A stretch of 64,000 nt of DNA from an uncultured Bacteroidales bacterium (GTDB lineage: Bacteria; Bacteroidota; Bacteroidia; Bacteroidales; Bacteroidaceae). The stretch covers positions 1-64,000 of the forward strand of contig CACYYM010000007.1 of the NCBI GenBank assembly GCA_902778625.1. The letters run 5' to 3'. Both the position numbers and the translations under genes were made by a program. This document shows, in pieces, positions 63,175-64,000 of this stretch. The notes under the pieces are model-generated. The model was not told the origin of the DNA. It did not search any database and worked only from the letters and a program-made list of their open reading frames with translations. The first letter of the stretch is position 1. Each line of letters opens with the position of its first letter.

Positions 63175-64000
63175 TTATCTGTCGGATTTCGTCTGGAACA
63201 CTTTGTCGCAGAAGTCAAGGTAACACTGCCAGTCGTAGGCCGTGACATCGTGTTTGCCTGAACGAATGTGATAGCCCACATCGTAATGCTGAGGTTGGTG
63301 AACGGCAGGCTGAGTAGCCGACGGAAGGCCTTGCATATCATAAAGTTGATACGCTGGCCCTGCATAATAAGCACTCAGATACTCTCCCTTGGGGTCGGCC
63401 CAACTGTCGTCTTCTGCGCTTGCCACATAGACATGGCGTGGAGCCACAAGTGCCAACAGTTCGTGCTGGTCGAAAGGCATAGAGGCTTCATTTTCGGAAT
63501 AAGCATTGAAGGCAGGACAGAACCAATGCGGGAAATTGCCTGTAATACGAGCGATATTCTCGCCGAAGACACGTTTCGAGAGGGCTGCGCCGCCACAACC
63601 CGAATCGTTCGAAATGACGACCTTGAAGCGCTTGTCTTGCACACCGGCCCAAAGTGCTGTCTTGCCCAATCGCGAGTGCCCAAGCACCACCATGCAATCC
63701 TTGTCTATCTGCTTCTCTTTCACCAAGTAATCGGCAATTCGGCTATAGCCCCACGCCCAAATTCCTATTGCGCCCCACTCGTTTGCCTCTCGTGATTCGA
63801 CATTATAGTTCGGCAAAAGCGAAGGAATGCCATGCTCCATCAAAGCAGGCGAGTCAGGACAGATATCGTGATAGTTCATCGTGGCAACGGCATAACCTCG
63901 CTGCAACGCCAGTTCGTAGGACCAGCGGCTTGCCTGTTCGCCACGCACCCAATTGTCCGAGCCAGCCTTTTTCATCAAATCGCGAGACGGAGAGAACAGC
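63175..64000 (-). CDS. CE15-like glucuronoyl esterase (5' end outside window)
   Basis: The frame is open to the window edge, so the N-terminal part is missing; about 275 codons are visible. It matches bacterial CE15-type proteins: GHSRLGKTALWAGVQD (nucleophile Ser), SNDSGCGGAALSKRVFGE, NFPHWFCPAF and LVAPRHVYVASAEDDSWADP. The final His lies in VGYHIRSGKHDVT. CE15 enzymes break lignin-glucuronoxylan ester links. It probably heads the operon CE15-CE1-GH2-HAD. TTG/ATG near 63978 is internal. Confidence 0.82.
   Translation of the reverse strand, partial: LFSPSRDLMKKAGSDNWVRGEQASRWSYELALQRGYAVATMNYHDICPDSPALMEHGIPSLLPNYNVESREANEWGAIGIWAWGYSRIADYLVKEKQIDKDCMVVLGHSRLGKTALWAGVQDKRFKVVISNDSGCGGAALSKRVFGENIARITGNFPHWFCPAFNAYSENEASMPFDQHELLALVAPRHVYVASAEDDSWADPKGEYLSAYYAGPAYQLYDMQGLPSATQPAVHQPQHYDVGYHIRSGKHDVTAYDWQCYLDFCDKVFQTKSDR

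Overview
The window reads as a chromosomal segment of a Bacteroidales bacterium, most like Prevotella and its relatives. The signs are: promoters of the Bacteroidetes type (-7 TAnnTTTG, sometimes with a -33 TTTG about 19-20 nt upstream), C-terminal tails of the type IX secretion kind (DLSG...KGIYIKDGRK), a BspA-type leucine-rich repeat protein ending in a dockerin-like module, SusE/F-like modules, a fused ThrA with a phosphoglycerate-mutase-type homoserine kinase, a fused NfnAB-like flavoprotein, and many secreted carbohydrate-active enzymes. I see no rRNA, tRNA, transposase or CRISPR array. All family assignments are from reading the proteins; no database search was run.

Layout. 1-7.5 kb: end of a BspA-like surface protein, then a leftward transcription unit DUF1573 - GH31 glycosidase - SusE/F-like protein. 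The GH31 gene is cut in two by about 2.9 kb (roughly 3490-6370) that carries an orphan secretion-tail fragment, a secreted xylose-isomerase-type TIM barrel and a Tat-exported Gfo/Idh/MocA oxidoreductase. 7.7-12.8 kb: ruvC, a double-ATPase ABC protein, a lipoprotein, a pseudouridine synthase and a DEAD-box helicase. 13-16.2 kb: an unsaturated-uronate module, kduD - orphan PTS-type EIIC - kduI, in which KduI carries a signal peptide. 16.2-21 kb: lptG-like, tgt, lon. 21.2-29.2 kb: a tRNA methyltransferase, a Gate-domain membrane protein, a highly structured intergenic region, a tiny membrane protein, GDPD, NamZ-type muramidase, an acyltransferase and a SASA-type esterase. 29.2-37.1 kb: an FAD dehydrogenase diverging from the threonine operon (thrA, PGM-type homoserine kinase, thrC) followed by an MFS transporter. 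37.2-41.5 kb: a 1345-residue repeat-rich surface protein and a 54-residue peptide gene. 41.9-55.7 kb: mostly housekeeping (RQC-type protein, manA, rplU-rpmA, menA, CPBP protease, serS, NfnAB-like, DUF486, PD40 protein, nucleoside phosphorylase, threonine aldolase, mnmE). 55.7-64 kb: a glucuronoxylan side-chain cluster with a GH67-esterase fusion converging on HAD, GH2, a CE1-like esterase and a CE15-like glucuronoyl esterase (the last runs off the window).

The most unusual signal is not a gene. Seven places carry short tandem arrays built on the same plan: a 22-bp period made of a 10-bp inverted-repeat core (4-bp arms, 2-nt centre) and a 12-bp linker that is itself often an inverted repeat (AGTTGnnCAACT). 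The core sequence differs between arrays, and within the 9-unit array at 9679-9864 it switches from CGAC/GTCG arms to CCGC/GCGG arms. Most arrays start at or a few bases from a stop codon. Separate heptanucleotide runs lie over the expected -33 zone of at least four promoters.
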